Source of the DNA: Paludibacteraceae bacterium
Lineage (GTDB): Bacteria > Bacteroidota > Bacteroidia > Bacteroidales > Paludibacteraceae
Assembly: GCA_023227695.1 (NCBI GenBank)
Contig: JALNVE010000063.1
Span: forward strand, 1 to 11,916
DNA length: 11,916 bases
Reading direction: 5' to 3'
Below the pieces are notes generated by a model that was given only the letters and a program-made list of their open reading frames with translations, was not told where the DNA came from and made no database searches. A program made the translations under genes and the position numbers. Positions 1 through 7,969 of the stretch are shown one piece after another. Each line of letters begins with the position of its first letter. Positions within the stretch are counted from its first letter, which is position 1.

Positions 1-29
1 AGTTGATCTGTTTTCATTCCGCAAAGATA
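1..29 (-). promoter_or_regulatory. Possible leftward promoter and gene start at the window edge
   Basis: On the minus strand a perfect Bacteroidetes -7 element, TATCTTTG, occupies 29-22. It is followed by GCGGA and then an ATG at 17-15 that opens MKTDQ and runs out of the window. No TTTG -33 box sits at the expected distance. The very short leader would be unusual but not unknown in this phylum. Only five codons are visible, so the gene itself is unproven. Confidence 0.3.
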
Positions 30-182
30 ATGCTATTCATGAATTTTGGGGAATATTCTTGTCGCTATACCAACCCCACCTATCCGCTGATCCCTTATTA
101 CGGAGATACCAAAAGGATGAAAGAAGATTTGTTGCCGGAGTTGAAATATAAGACGTTTAAAGAAGGGATTGAGACGTTGTAA
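3..182 (+). CDS. C-terminal fragment, possibly of an NAD-dependent sugar epimerase (partial at left edge)
   Basis: A reading frame is open from the left edge to a TAA at 180-182, giving 59 residues. The last part (TNPTYPLIPYYGDTKRMKED, then LPELKYKTFKEGIETL) has the rhythm of the C-terminus of extended short-chain dehydrogenase/epimerases, in which a D/N-x-x-R/K-x-K helix is followed by a P-x-x-x-x-x-x-EGI ending. That resemblance is my pattern recognition, not a search result. In-frame ATGs occur at 30 and 39. The sequence at 15-29 also looks like the start of a leftward gene, so this may be a decayed remnant rather than the end of a complete gene. The bases to the left of the window would decide. 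Confidence 0.4.
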   Translation: MICFHSAKIMLFMNFGEYSCRYTNPTYPLIPYYGDTKRMKEDLLPELKYKTFKEGIETL

Positions 183-219
183 AACAAAGATTTACTCTAT
201 TTTCAGGAAGACGGAGCGC

Positions 220-275
220 GCTTCGTATCTACGCGTGAACGTGCGAGACGAGGAACTTTTATTGTTTTTTATTTG
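220..275 (+). terminator. Imperfect hairpin plus T-rich tail, possible rightward terminator
   Basis: Just downstream of the partial rightward ORF, TTCG, TCT and CGCG can pair with TGCG, AGA and CGA(G)GAA around a TGAACG loop, with small bulges. The sequence then becomes T-rich (CTTTTATTGTTTTTTATTT). The minus strand has no T-run after the same hairpin, so it would serve only rightward transcription. The stem is irregular. Confidence 0.3.
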
Positions 276-292
276 ATTTTTGAAGTCGAAAA

Positions 293-1270
293 CTATCGTT
301 CCAATCTTTTTAACTCCTCACTAAAATCGATGTTCGGATTTTTCTCACAGAAAGATTTCATTTGTGAATAGGTAGTGGATAGAAATTTCTTGTAGGATTC
401 ACTTTCTGGGTTGAATGGTCGGTGTTGAAGAGCTAACGTAAGCTTTGAAACAGCGTTTATGGTATGCATGGTCTCTTCCGAAAAATAGGTTTCTGAGAAA
501 CGCTCCCAAATGTATTGAACAGCCTGTTCGTTGGGATGAATCATGTCTTCGGCATAGAAACGATAATCGCGAAGCTCATCCATCACTATCTCGTAAGCCG
601 GAAAATATTCGATTGTTTTAGGAAATAGCGATCTCAACTTCTCTACTGCAAGAAGCAAAGTCGCCTTGCTAATCTGATTTTCGTGGGCTCCATCCTTCCA
701 ATGGCGGATCGGACTCACCGTGAAAACAATCCGTAGCTGAGGATTCTTACTCAGCAACGTAGAAATCAAACCACTGTAGGATTCAACAATTTCATTGACC
801 TCCAAACGCTCACGGACAAACATAGCCGCTGGCAATTTGTGACAATTAGAAACCATATCCCCGCTCGATTTCAAACGATAAATCCACGCTGTACCCAACG
901 TCAAAAACAAAACACTGCATTTTTCGAGCCTATCCGCACCTTTCAACAAAGCATCGTTAGCCTGATTCAAGAACTCTTCAGACGAGAGTTTGGCAAATTT
1001 GGTATGGTGATAAAAACTGTTCCATACACCCTCTTGTTCAAACATTTCCGACTCATCAAAAAGGCGACGCTCCATCATGCGGAGAATCGACCTACGGATG
1101 GATTCCGGATTGTAGAGAACGCCAAAAGGATTGACATCTATAGGAAACTTCAGATCCTGCAGTTTCTTTCCAATATTCTCCACAAAACAAGAGCCGAACA
1201 TCATCATATAATCATTATATGAGATGCCGGCCTCTGCTTTTTCTATTTCGACAAGAGTACGAAACAACAT
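293..1270 (-). CDS. GSCFA-domain protein (SGNH-hydrolase-like, function unknown)
   Basis: A 325-residue cytoplasmic-looking protein with no signal peptide or membrane segment. It carries the family's namesake block near the N-terminus (MMMFGSCFVENIG, Gly26-Ser27-Cys28-Phe29). Further conserved-looking blocks are NPFGVLYNPESI (about 47-58), LTLGTAWIY (about 123-131), FTVSPIRHWKDG (about 183-194) and an EDMIHPNEQA motif with Asp242 and His245. A Ser block near the start and a D-x-x-H near the end fit the SGNH/GDSL fold to which I believe GSCFA belongs; catalysis is not demonstrated. It starts 30 bases after the OmpA-like gene ends and probably shares its transcript, though a weak hairpin lies between them. 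GSCFA proteins are common single genes in Bacteroidetes, and the substrate is unknown. Confidence 0.85.
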   Translation of the reverse strand: MLFRTLVEIEKAEAGISYNDYMMMFGSCFVENIGKKLQDLKFPIDVNPFGVLYNPESIRRSILRMMERRLFDESEMFEQEGVWNSFYHHTKFAKLSSEEFLNQANDALLKGADRLEKCSVLFLTLGTAWIYRLKSSGDMVSNCHKLPAAMFVRERLEVNEIVESYSGLISTLLSKNPQLRIVFTVSPIRHWKDGAHENQISKATLLLAVEKLRSLFPKTIEYFPAYEIVMDELRDYRFYAEDMIHPNEQAVQYIWERFSETYFSEETMHTINAVSKLTLALQHRPFNPESESYKKFLSTTYSQMKSFCEKNPNIDFSEELKRLER

Positions 1271-1271
1271 T

Positions 1272-1298
1272 TTACCAATAAAAATGAGGTTTAGCCTC
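1272..1298 (-). terminator. Small hairpin with U-run between the OmpA-like and GSCFA genes
   Basis: Directly after the OmpA-like gene's TGA, the minus strand reads GAGG-CTAAA-CCTC followed by ATTTTTATT. The stem is only four base pairs, so this is at best a leaky terminator that lowers transcription into the GSCFA gene. Confidence 0.25.
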
Positions 1299-1300
1299 TA

Positions 1301-2275
1301 TCAATTACCGCCACCAATAGCCTTCAGCAACTCGTCCATGTTAGGGCTGAGGATAATTTCTGTTCTACGATTCTTTTGACGAGCCTCTTTGGTCTTAGCT
1401 GTGTCGATTGGAACAAACTCTGCACGGCCAGATGCTGTGATTCTCTTAGGTTCAATTCCCTTATTATTCAAAAGAATATGAACGATAGCCGTAGCTCTCT
1501 TTGTACTCAAATCCCAGTTGTCCTGAACATTTCCTTTGCCATTGAAAGGTACATCGTCTGTGTGGCCCTCAATCACCACATGTATATCTTTGTTTTCTGC
1601 CAAAAGCTTGGAAATCTTATCCAAAGCTGCAACACCCTTTGTGTCTACATCCCAGCTACCAGATTGGAAAAGCAACTTCTCGTCCATAGAGACATAAACT
1701 TTTCCGTTTTTGTTGACAACCTCCAAACCATTGCCTACATAACCCTTCAAAGCGTTTGCCACCTTCCAGCGCAAAGCCTTCATGATACTATCTTGGTCGC
1801 TGATTTTCTTAGAAAGAGCCTGAACTTTCTTCTCTTTTTCAGCCAAAGCTAAAGTAGATGCCTGCAAATCTTTCTCTGATTTCACCAAAGCATCCTCTCT
1901 TGCCTGCAACTTCTCCTGAGATCTCTGAAGGTCGCCCAACAAAGCCTTGATTTCGCTTTCACTTTTTGAGTTACCGATTTGGTCAGTCAATTGCTTGTAC
2001 ATTTTCTGCAAAGACTCCAAAGCTATTTTGTTCTGGTGAAACTCTTTAGACTGTTTAACCGTATCGGCTATAATAGAAGCCAGCAATTTCTGCATGGCTG
2101 CTGTATCGTTCTGTAGATTGGAGATCTGAATCTGAGCAGCGTTCAATGCAGACGCCTGCTCTTCTGATGTTTTATTACAATCATCAAGTTTTGATTGAAC
2201 TGCCTCTAATTTCTTGCTACTAACACAAGAAGATGAGATGAGACCTATCACAAATAAATAAAATACCTTTTTCAT
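1301..2275 (-). CDS. OmpA/MotB-like peptidoglycan-binding lipoprotein with coiled coil
   Basis: A 324-residue envelope protein. The start is set at the ATG at 2275-2273 because it begins a signal peptide (MKKVFYLFVIGLISSSC) and lies 25 bases downstream of a promoter element at 2308-2301; an upstream in-frame GTG at 2344 would precede that promoter. Cys17 is the likely lipidated residue, although the lipobox SSSC is not canonical. Residues about 20-165 are rich in Lys, Glu, Gln and Leu with heptad-like spacing, indicating a long coiled coil. Residues about 190-310 form an OmpA C-terminal domain: LLFQSGSWDVD, VVIEGHTDDVPFNG, then NWDLSTKRA with Asp255, and QKNRRTEI with Arg303/304, the usual diaminopimelate-contacting positions. 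It probably links the outer membrane to peptidoglycan. No MotA partner is nearby, so a flagellar role is unlikely. Confidence 0.88.
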   Translation of the reverse strand: MKKVFYLFVIGLISSSCVSSKKLEAVQSKLDDCNKTSEEQASALNAAQIQISNLQNDTAAMQKLLASIIADTVKQSKEFHQNKIALESLQKMYKQLTDQIGNSKSESEIKALLGDLQRSQEKLQAREDALVKSEKDLQASTLALAEKEKKVQALSKKISDQDSIMKALRWKVANALKGYVGNGLEVVNKNGKVYVSMDEKLLFQSGSWDVDTKGVAALDKISKLLAENKDIHVVIEGHTDDVPFNGKGNVQDNWDLSTKRATAIVHILLNNKGIEPKRITASGRAEFVPIDTAKTKEARQKNRRTEIILSPNMDELLKAIGGGN

Positions 2276-2300
2276 AAACGTGATTTCTATATTACGGCCA

Positions 2301-2308
2301 CAAATATA
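2301..2308 (-). promoter_or_regulatory. -7 promoter element of the OmpA-like gene
   Basis: The minus strand reads TATATTTG, a perfect TAnnTTTG match, 25 bases before the ATG at 2275. No clear TTTG -33 box is present at 19-21 bases upstream. It gives this gene a promoter separate from the biotin operon. Confidence 0.6.
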
Positions 2309-2345
2309 CTTATATTCTGTAAAAGGAAAGGCAGATAGACCCATG

Positions 2346-2396
2346 AAATTTATTTTACACAGAGAACCACGAAGAAAATACTCTGTAGTCCTCTGT
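2346..2396 (-). repeat. ACAGAG direct and inverted repeats after bioD (weak terminator candidate)
   Basis: After bioD the minus strand has TACAGAG twice, three bases apart, followed by a CTCTGTGT that can pair with either copy, and then AAAATAAATTT. The loop is about 16 bases and there is no true U-tract. It may be a weak operon end or a decayed intergenic repeat; I recall similar CTCTGTG-rich intergenic repeats in Bacteroidales but cannot verify this. Confidence 0.3.
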
Positions 2397-2405
2397 ATAA
2401 TCCAT

Positions 2406-3041
2406 TTAGACCTCCAGAACCGGCATCACCTCCACTTTGGAAGTTGGAAAATGTTTGCCGCAATAGTTTTTAATAAAAGCCAAGGAATCGTTATTTATCA
2501 ACTCATCGGCAACTGGGAATTGATTATAGATAACGGAATGAAGCGGCATGTCTCTGCGCTGAATAGCCTCCAGACTCAGCAACGTGTGGTTCAAACTGCC
2601 CAAGCAACCTGAAGTGACCAAGACAACGGGATAACCGCATCGTTTCACGTAATCGATGGTCAAAAGATCACGAGTTAAAGGCACCATCAAGCCTCCTGCA
2701 CCCTCCAATAAAACATCATCATATTGGGCGGATAGAACATCGGTTGCAGCCTTGATACGCTTCACATCTATCGTACGGTTATCGTGCTCGGCAGCCAAAT
2801 GAGGAGAACATGGATAGGTGAAAATATAAGGACAAGTCAAACCCTCTTTGTCCTCCTCCAACACGCCCACATGGGCCAAACGACGATGTGTCTCAATATC
2901 TTCAGAGCTCTCCACACAACCTGTCTGCACTAACTTCTGAGTAATCACTTTCACTCCTTCAGAAAGCATTTTTTTATAAAGGTAGGCTGTAGCTATACTC
3001 TTGCCTACATTCGTATCAATTCCTGTAACAAAAAGAACCAT
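2406..3041 (-). CDS. bioD: Dethiobiotin synthetase
   Basis: A 211-residue ATP-dependent carboxylase that closes the ureido ring of 7,8-diaminopelargonate with CO2 to give dethiobiotin. The start is set at the ATG at 3041-3039 because it places the P-loop at the family's usual position: MVLFVTGIDTNVGKS, with Lys14 in the nucleotide loop. The open frame extends 14 codons further upstream to 3083, but those residues (MIRRKKQIYSRLII) do not look like the family. Lys36 in TQKLVQTGC matches the substrate-binding Lys of the family, and LLEGAGGLMVPL is the conserved glycine-rich block. It is last in the biotin operon, 122 bases after bioC. That gap shows no convincing promoter or terminator, so cotranscription is likely but less certain than for the tightly packed genes upstream. 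Confidence 0.93.
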   Translation of the reverse strand: MVLFVTGIDTNVGKSIATAYLYKKMLSEGVKVITQKLVQTGCVESSEDIETHRRLAHVGVLEEDKEGLTCPYIFTYPCSPHLAAEHDNRTIDVKRIKAATDVLSAQYDDVLLEGAGGLMVPLTRDLLTIDYVKRCGYPVVLVTSGCLGSLNHTLLSLEAIQRRDMPLHSVIYNQFPVADELINNDSLAFIKNYCGKHFPTSKVEVMPVLEV

Positions 3042-3163
3042 GATTATTAGTCTACTATATATTTGTTTTTTTCTCCGAATCAAAACAAATCTCTTTGCCG
3101 ATGAAAGCCTGTCTTTAAAATTTAAAACGGGCCGGTAAATTGATGTTTCATCCGTAGTGTTTT

Positions 3164-3913
3164 TTATATTTTTATTCCTACATAATATATTGGATGATAG
3201 GTCAAAGTCACTTTCCCATCTTTTGAAAACAACTGCTCATATGTGGATTCGAAACGGCGAAGACGAGAGGGCGTCCACAGCTGATTAACCAAGGCATTCA
3301 CACCCGTGTCGCGAAGGTGACGCAACACCTTATGGGGAGAATCGAAGGTCAACTCTATCGTCTCTTCCCTACACTCCAAAGTGCGAAAATTTGGCATCAG
3401 ACATTTTTCCAAATCCTCTTGCGTAAAATAGTCGAGACCTACCCCCTCAACTGCACGGATTTCCTGCATGTTTTTCTGACCAAACGTACTGAAGGCCAAC
3501 AATCCACCATCATTTATGTAATGAGCAATACGAGGCACAAAAGTTCTAAAATCCGAGAACCATTGGATAACTGACGACGACAGTACCCAATCGTACTGAC
3601 GAGGCCATGAATATTTCTCCGCATCTCCACAAACACATCGAAAATCCTGAAAGCCTTGCAAATCGCAAAAGGCAGAATCAAAGCCCGATGAAATATCGTT
3701 CAGATGCAAAACGGAAGGCGTTCTTTTTTGCAACAAAGCTCTCGTCAGAAAACCTGTTCCGCAACCAATTTCAAGAACAGACTCCACGCTACGAAGAGGC
3801 AGCATCTCGACCAACGACTCTGCGATGGAACGTTGAGCCAAAGCCGAATGGCCATAACTCATCCTTGCACGAGAAAAGCGACGCTCTACTAAATTTTCAG
3901 CAACAAGCTCCAT
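3164..3913 (-). CDS. bioC: Malonyl-ACP O-methyltransferase
   Basis: A 249-residue SAM-dependent methyltransferase. BioC methylates the free carboxyl of malonyl-ACP so that fatty acid synthesis can elongate it as a disguised substrate to pimeloyl-ACP methyl ester. SAM motif I is VLEIGCGTGF (residues about 46-55), preceded by the N-terminal RRFSRARMSYGHSALAQ segment typical of BioC. WVLSSSVIQWFSD (about 110-122) is the post-motif region. The length is normal for the family. Its ATG lies inside the end of bioG, overlapping by 17 bases in a different frame, so the two are probably translationally coupled. Confidence 0.92.
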   Translation of the reverse strand: MELVAENLVERRFSRARMSYGHSALAQRSIAESLVEMLPLRSVESVLEIGCGTGFLTRALLQKRTPSVLHLNDISSGFDSAFCDLQGFQDFRCVCGDAEKYSWPRQYDWVLSSSVIQWFSDFRTFVPRIAHYINDGGLLAFSTFGQKNMQEIRAVEGVGLDYFTQEDLEKCLMPNFRTLECREETIELTFDSPHKVLRHLRDTGVNALVNQLWTPSRLRRFESTYEQLFSKDGKVTLTYHPIYYVGIKI

Positions 3914-4562
3914 ACATCAACTGTTGAATTAAGTCAGAATCGAAATGTGGTGCATCTATAAACTGAAGGTTGGTGAAGCCTTCCCAACCATGCATCATAT
4001 TCACAATAGGAAAAATGCCATCTTTCGTTCCCAAAACAACCGAATTGAAGATGGTGTCTTTCGTATCAAACCTCTTTTTCAAGCTTAACTCTTCAATAAA
4101 ATCGAGTGACTGTTTCAACGTAACAAAAGGAAGATCGGAACGAAAACCAGGCAACAAATCCTTATTTGGAGTCGCGCCACACATCCTTCTGAAGAATTTA
4201 AAAAGAGATGCATCTGTTAGGTTCTTAGAAGTTCCTTCATAAATGGCCTTTGGTATGCCTCTCTCATCATCTACAGGCATCAAAGTCCCGTTCAACGCAA
4301 CGACTTTTTCTATTGGCAGAGAGGTATGATGCAACAAAACTTCTGCCATGAAAACACCTAGAGACCAAGCAAAAACACGGATGCTTTTGTATCTCTCCAA
4401 TAACTTCAAATCAAAATCATGATCCACATAATTAGAGACCACACAAACATCATACCTCTCATAATATTTGAAAGAGGAGAAAAGACGTTCGTCTGTGGCC
4501 CATCCTGCAAAAATCAACAGCAATCTGTCTGAATTCGATTGCCTTAAATAATACTGTTTCAT
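3897..4562 (-). CDS. bioG: Pimeloyl-ACP methyl ester esterase (BioG type, DUF452)
   Basis: A 221-residue alpha/beta-hydrolase-like protein that fills the BioH role: removing the methyl ester from pimeloyl-ACP methyl ester, ending elongation and releasing pimeloyl-ACP for BioF. LLIFAGWATDERLF (about 15-28) is the BioG oxyanion region, VFAWSLGVFMAE (about 63-74) holds the nucleophile Ser67 in W-S-L-G, and APHFDSD near the end holds the probable catalytic His206. It begins 5 bases after bioF and overlaps bioC by 17 bases. As I recall, some Bacteroides have BioG and BioC fused; here they are separate but overlapping. Confidence 0.9.
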   Translation of the reverse strand: MKQYYLRQSNSDRLLLIFAGWATDERLFSSFKYYERYDVCVVSNYVDHDFDLKLLERYKSIRVFAWSLGVFMAEVLLHHTSLPIEKVVALNGTLMPVDDERGIPKAIYEGTSKNLTDASLFKFFRRMCGATPNKDLLPGFRSDLPFVTLKQSLDFIEELSLKKRFDTKDTIFNSVVLGTKDGIFPIVNMMHGWEGFTNLQFIDAPHFDSDLIQQLMYGACC

Positions 4563-4567
4563 AAATG

Positions 4568-5725
4568 CTAATCTAAATTCAAATTAGGTGATAACTCCTT
4601 CAAAACCTCTATCAGTCGAATCATCTCCTCCTCCGTTATCTGAGCGGTCAGGGAGAAACGGATTCGAGAGGTGCCCTCCGGCACTGTTGGGGGACGAACC
4701 GGCAATGCATAGAAGCCCTTTTTCTTGAGACATTCAGAAAATCGGATAGCTTCAAGGCTATCACCAATCAAGAAGGGAAATATTTGGGAAGAGACTCTCC
4801 TTTCGGGGAAAGCCGTCTGTAACATCTGTTCCAACCGTTTTAGTTGAGCTCGTTCGGCAGTCATAAACGGAATTTTCTCAAAAATGAACTTGCTCCAAAG
4901 CACATTGATAGGCGGCAATGCCGTAGTGAAGATGGACGAACGCATACAATTGATGAGCAGCTGTTTCATTTTTTCGGAAGTGACCACAAATGCACCCACA
5001 GAGGCCAAAGCCTTGCCGAAGGTACCAACCAAAATATCCACATCAGCAAGCACGCCCTGCTCTTCTGCCTGCCCTAAACCCGTTGCACCGCATGCGCCAA
5101 CGGCATGAGCCTCGTCGACATAAAGAAGCACATTCGGATAGCGTTTCTTCAGCTCCACCATTTTGCACAAATTGCAGATATCGCCATCCATACTAAAGAT
5201 GCTCTCCGTAACCAACACCACACAATCATAGTTTGAATGGTTCTCGTCTAACAATCGTTCCAACTGAGCATAATCGTTATGCCTGTATCTGACCGCCTTC
5301 GCCCTGCTGAGGTTGATACCGTCTATGATACTGGCATGTACCAATTTATCGGCAATAATCAAAGAAGAGGCGGTTGTTACAGCCGGCAAAATGCCGATAT
5401 TTGCATGATAACCGCTGTTGAGCAACAAAGCCGCTTCACGTCCGTAACGACGGGCTATCAATGCCTCCAAATCGTCGTAAATAGGAAAATTACCCGTAAG
5501 CAATCTTGCTGAAGAAGAGGTATAAATTGCCTGTGACTCATCGCATACAGAGGCAAACTCTTTCCGAAAAGAGTTTACAGAGGAGAGTCCGAGATAATCG
5601 TTGGACGAAACGTTCAACAGCCAAGCATCGCCCTCCTTTATATATTTTCCATTATGGGAAATATGAGGCAGGCTTCGGAACGTACCCGCTTCCCTTATTT
5701 GTTTTAATCTTTCTTCTATCTCCAT
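4568..5725 (-). CDS. bioF: 8-amino-7-oxononanoate synthase
   Basis: A 385-residue PLP enzyme of the alpha-oxoamine synthase family. It condenses pimeloyl-ACP (or -CoA) with L-alanine to give 8-amino-7-oxononanoate. Visible family features are NVSSNDYLGLS (about 38-48), SSARLLTGNFPIYDDLE (about 71-87), NSGYHANIG (about 103-111), His130 in KLVHASI, DEAHAVG (204-210) and the PLP Lys238 in GTFGKALASVGAF. The length is normal. The start is 7 bases after bioA's stop and bioG begins 5 bases after its end, a compact operon arrangement. Confidence 0.95.
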   Translation of the reverse strand: MEIEERLKQIREAGTFRSLPHISHNGKYIKEGDAWLLNVSSNDYLGLSSVNSFRKEFASVCDESQAIYTSSSARLLTGNFPIYDDLEALIARRYGREAALLLNSGYHANIGILPAVTTASSLIIADKLVHASIIDGINLSRAKAVRYRHNDYAQLERLLDENHSNYDCVVLVTESIFSMDGDICNLCKMVELKKRYPNVLLYVDEAHAVGACGATGLGQAEEQGVLADVDILVGTFGKALASVGAFVVTSEKMKQLLINCMRSSIFTTALPPINVLWSKFIFEKIPFMTAERAQLKRLEQMLQTAFPERRVSSQIFPFLIGDSLEAIRFSECLKKKGFYALPVRPPTVPEGTSRIRFSLTAQITEEEMIRLIEVLKELSPNLNLD

Positions 5726-5732
5726 AAAACCA

Positions 5733-6995
5733 TCAATTTAAAATATCCAGAAGAGCGGAAGTCAATTTTCTCAACTCTTCCGGCTTTATAATGTAAGGCG
5801 GCATGATATAAACCAAATGTCCGAAAGGGCGAATCCACACGCCATGAGCCACAAACTCACATTGAAGGAAAGCCATATCAACCGGCTCTTTCATCTCCAC
5901 CACACCGATAGCACCAAGCACACGAACATCTGCTACAGATGGAAATTCTCTTGCCGGCGCCAACTCTTGTTTCATCTGTTTTTCGATAGCCGCAATCTTC
6001 TCTTTCCAACCGCTCTGCATCAAAATATCGATAGAGGCAAACGCCACTGAGCAAGCCAACGGATTGCCCATGAATGTAGGTCCGTGCATAAACGAGCCTG
6101 GACTCTTTCGAGAGATGGACAAAGCCACCTCATCTGTTGCCAAGACCGCAGAGAAGGTCAAGTAACCAGCCGTCAATGCCTTTCCTATACATATAATATC
6201 AGGCGAGATGCCCGCATGTTCGCATGCAAACAGTTTGCCTGTACGACCAAAGCCTGTGGCTATTTCATCGGCAATTAACAGCACGCCGTACTCATCGCAG
6301 CAACGACGAAGCTCTGACAAGTAGCGGGGATGGTAAAACCACATACCGCCCGCACCTTGCACGATTGGCTCCAAAATGACAGCCGCCAACTCATTGGCAT
6401 GTTCGGACAAAGCCTTACGCATCGGTTGGAAGACGGCATCATCCCACTCATCGTAGAAGCCAACCGATGGCGAAGCCACGAAGAATCGCTTAGGTAAAGC
6501 CGAGCCAAAGAGACCGTGCATTCCCGTGAGGGGGTCGCAGACCGACATAGCATCCCAAGTATCACCATGGTAACCCTTTCGGATGGTCAAAAAGTTATTC
6601 TTTTCGGGTTTGTCTTTCGAATACCAATATTGAACTGCCATCTTCATGGCAACCTCCACCGCTACAGAGCCACTGTCGGCATAAAAGATGCGGGTAAGGC
6701 CTTTGGGTACCATCGAAAGCAAACGCTTTCCCAACTCGATGGCAGGTTCGTGCGTGATGCCACCAAACATCACATGGCTCATCTTATGCAACTGTCGTTC
6801 AACAGCCTCATTGATATAAGGATGATTGTAGCCATGAATGGCGGCCCACCATGACGACATTCCATCCACCAATTTTCGTCCATCCTCCAATTCTAAATAG
6901 ACACCCGATGCACCTACCACCGGATAGACCGGTAATGGGTCTAGCATGGAGGTGTAAGGATGCCACAGATGCTCTCTATCAAAATCTAAATCCAT
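5733..6995 (-). CDS. bioA: Adenosylmethionine-8-amino-7-oxononanoate aminotransferase
   Basis: A 420-residue class III aminotransferase that converts 8-amino-7-oxononanoate to 7,8-diaminopelargonate, usually with SAM as amino donor. HLWHPYTSM near the start and the double Trp in MSSWWAAIHGYNHP (Trp49-Trp50) are BioA signatures. YADSGSVAVEVAMKMA (about 105-120) binds the cofactor phosphate, ADEIATGFGRTGK (about 242-254) holds the Asp that contacts the pyridine ring, and Lys272 in GKALTAGYL is the Schiff-base lysine. It follows bioB by 15 bases. Confidence 0.96.
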   Translation of the reverse strand: MDLDFDREHLWHPYTSMLDPLPVYPVVGASGVYLELEDGRKLVDGMSSWWAAIHGYNHPYINEAVERQLHKMSHVMFGGITHEPAIELGKRLLSMVPKGLTRIFYADSGSVAVEVAMKMAVQYWYSKDKPEKNNFLTIRKGYHGDTWDAMSVCDPLTGMHGLFGSALPKRFFVASPSVGFYDEWDDAVFQPMRKALSEHANELAAVILEPIVQGAGGMWFYHPRYLSELRRCCDEYGVLLIADEIATGFGRTGKLFACEHAGISPDIICIGKALTAGYLTFSAVLATDEVALSISRKSPGSFMHGPTFMGNPLACSVAFASIDILMQSGWKEKIAAIEKQMKQELAPAREFPSVADVRVLGAIGVVEMKEPVDMAFLQCEFVAHGVWIRPFGHLVYIMPPYIIKPEELRKLTSALLDILN

Positions 6996-7010
6996 ATTTC
7001 TTTCTTGATT

Positions 7011-7967
7011 TTATCTGTTCTGACGAATAAATCTGTTTCGGTCGGCATCGACCTGAAGGCCGGGAGTGGTCAGCATATCGCCCACAATGGCGGCATTGAT
7101 GCCAACACGGACTGCCTCGGTCAGCGTCTCTTCCGAAAGTCTGGTCTTTCCTCCTGCAAATCGCAGATAAGCCGTAGGATTGACAAAACGGAACAGAGCA
7201 ACCGTCAATAAAATCTCATCATCCGAAATGAGCGGTTCTTTCTCCAACTCCGTTCCCTTTATCGGATCCAACACATTTATAGGAATAGAAGGCACCTCCA
7301 ACGACTTCAAGGCGAAAGCCAACTCAATGCGTTGCTGACGACTCTCTCCCATTCCGATGATACCTCCAGAACAAATTTCCAACCCCACCTCTTTGGCCCA
7401 GCGCAAAGACTGCATTTTTTCTTCGGACGTATGAGAGGTACAAAGATTTTTGAAGAAAGATGGAGCTGTCTCCAAATTACAATGGAAGGTACTCATACCC
7501 GCATCCTTCAAGGCCTTCAACTGCCCTTTCGTCAGCAAACCCAACGAGCCGCAAAGGCCGCATTTATTCTCCTGTTTCATACGAGAATAGAGTTTGCAGA
7601 TTTTCTGCAGATCAGTATCTGAAAGATTTTTACCGCTCGTCACCAATGAATATTTGTTCACTTTACGCTCACAAGAGAGATAAAGGCCCTCCAAAGCCTG
7701 TTTTTCATCAACTAAAGGATAAACCTCTACGTCGCAATGATGGCGTGCCGACTGCGAACACCATTTACAATCTTCGGTACAACGTCCAGAACGGGCATTG
7801 ATAATGCTACAGAGATGACAACCACGAGGGGCCATCTTCACTGTTATTTCAGCTGCTGCATCCAATACGGCCTTGCGATCGGGATTTTCTCCCAATGCGC
7901 AGACTTCCTCCATCTGCAAAGGGATGCCCGCAAGCACTTTATTTTTTAAAGTCTCGATACCATTCAT
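7011..7967 (-). CDS. bioB: Biotin synthase (radical SAM), anaerobe-type variant
   Basis: A 318-residue radical SAM enzyme that inserts sulfur into dethiobiotin. The SAM cluster ligands are Cys63, Cys67 and Cys70 in GRCTEDCKWCSQS, preceded by a further CHLC (50-53). Other family blocks are FHCNLETAP (about 161-169), EICSGGIIGMGE (about 198-209), VPSIPINVLDPIKGT (about 225-239) and YLRFAGGKTRL (about 267-277, with Arg269 matching E. coli Arg260). Two positions differ from the E. coli enzyme by my eye alignment: the auxiliary-cluster Cys97 is a Ser (Ser107 in KYSLVTSGKNL), and the Cys128 region is CGLC (136-139). This resembles BioBs of strict anaerobes. The ATG is two bases after the stop of the leader ORF, with no strong Shine-Dalgarno of its own. 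Confidence 0.96.
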   Translation of the reverse strand: MNGIETLKNKVLAGIPLQMEEVCALGENPDRKAVLDAAAEITVKMAPRGCHLCSIINARSGRCTEDCKWCSQSARHHCDVEVYPLVDEKQALEGLYLSCERKVNKYSLVTSGKNLSDTDLQKICKLYSRMKQENKCGLCGSLGLLTKGQLKALKDAGMSTFHCNLETAPSFFKNLCTSHTSEEKMQSLRWAKEVGLEICSGGIIGMGESRQQRIELAFALKSLEVPSIPINVLDPIKGTELEKEPLISDDEILLTVALFRFVNPTAYLRFAGGKTRLSEETLTEAVRVGINAAIVGDMLTTPGLQVDADRNRFIRQNR

Positions 7968-7969
7968 TT

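Noticed and set aside
2276..2344. Earlier GTG start for the OmpA-like lipoprotein
   Set aside because: It would place 23 non-signal residues before an obvious signal peptide and lies upstream of the gene's -7 element.
3042..3083. Earlier start for bioD with 14 extra residues
   Set aside because: The extension does not match the family, whose P-loop is a few residues from the N-terminus.
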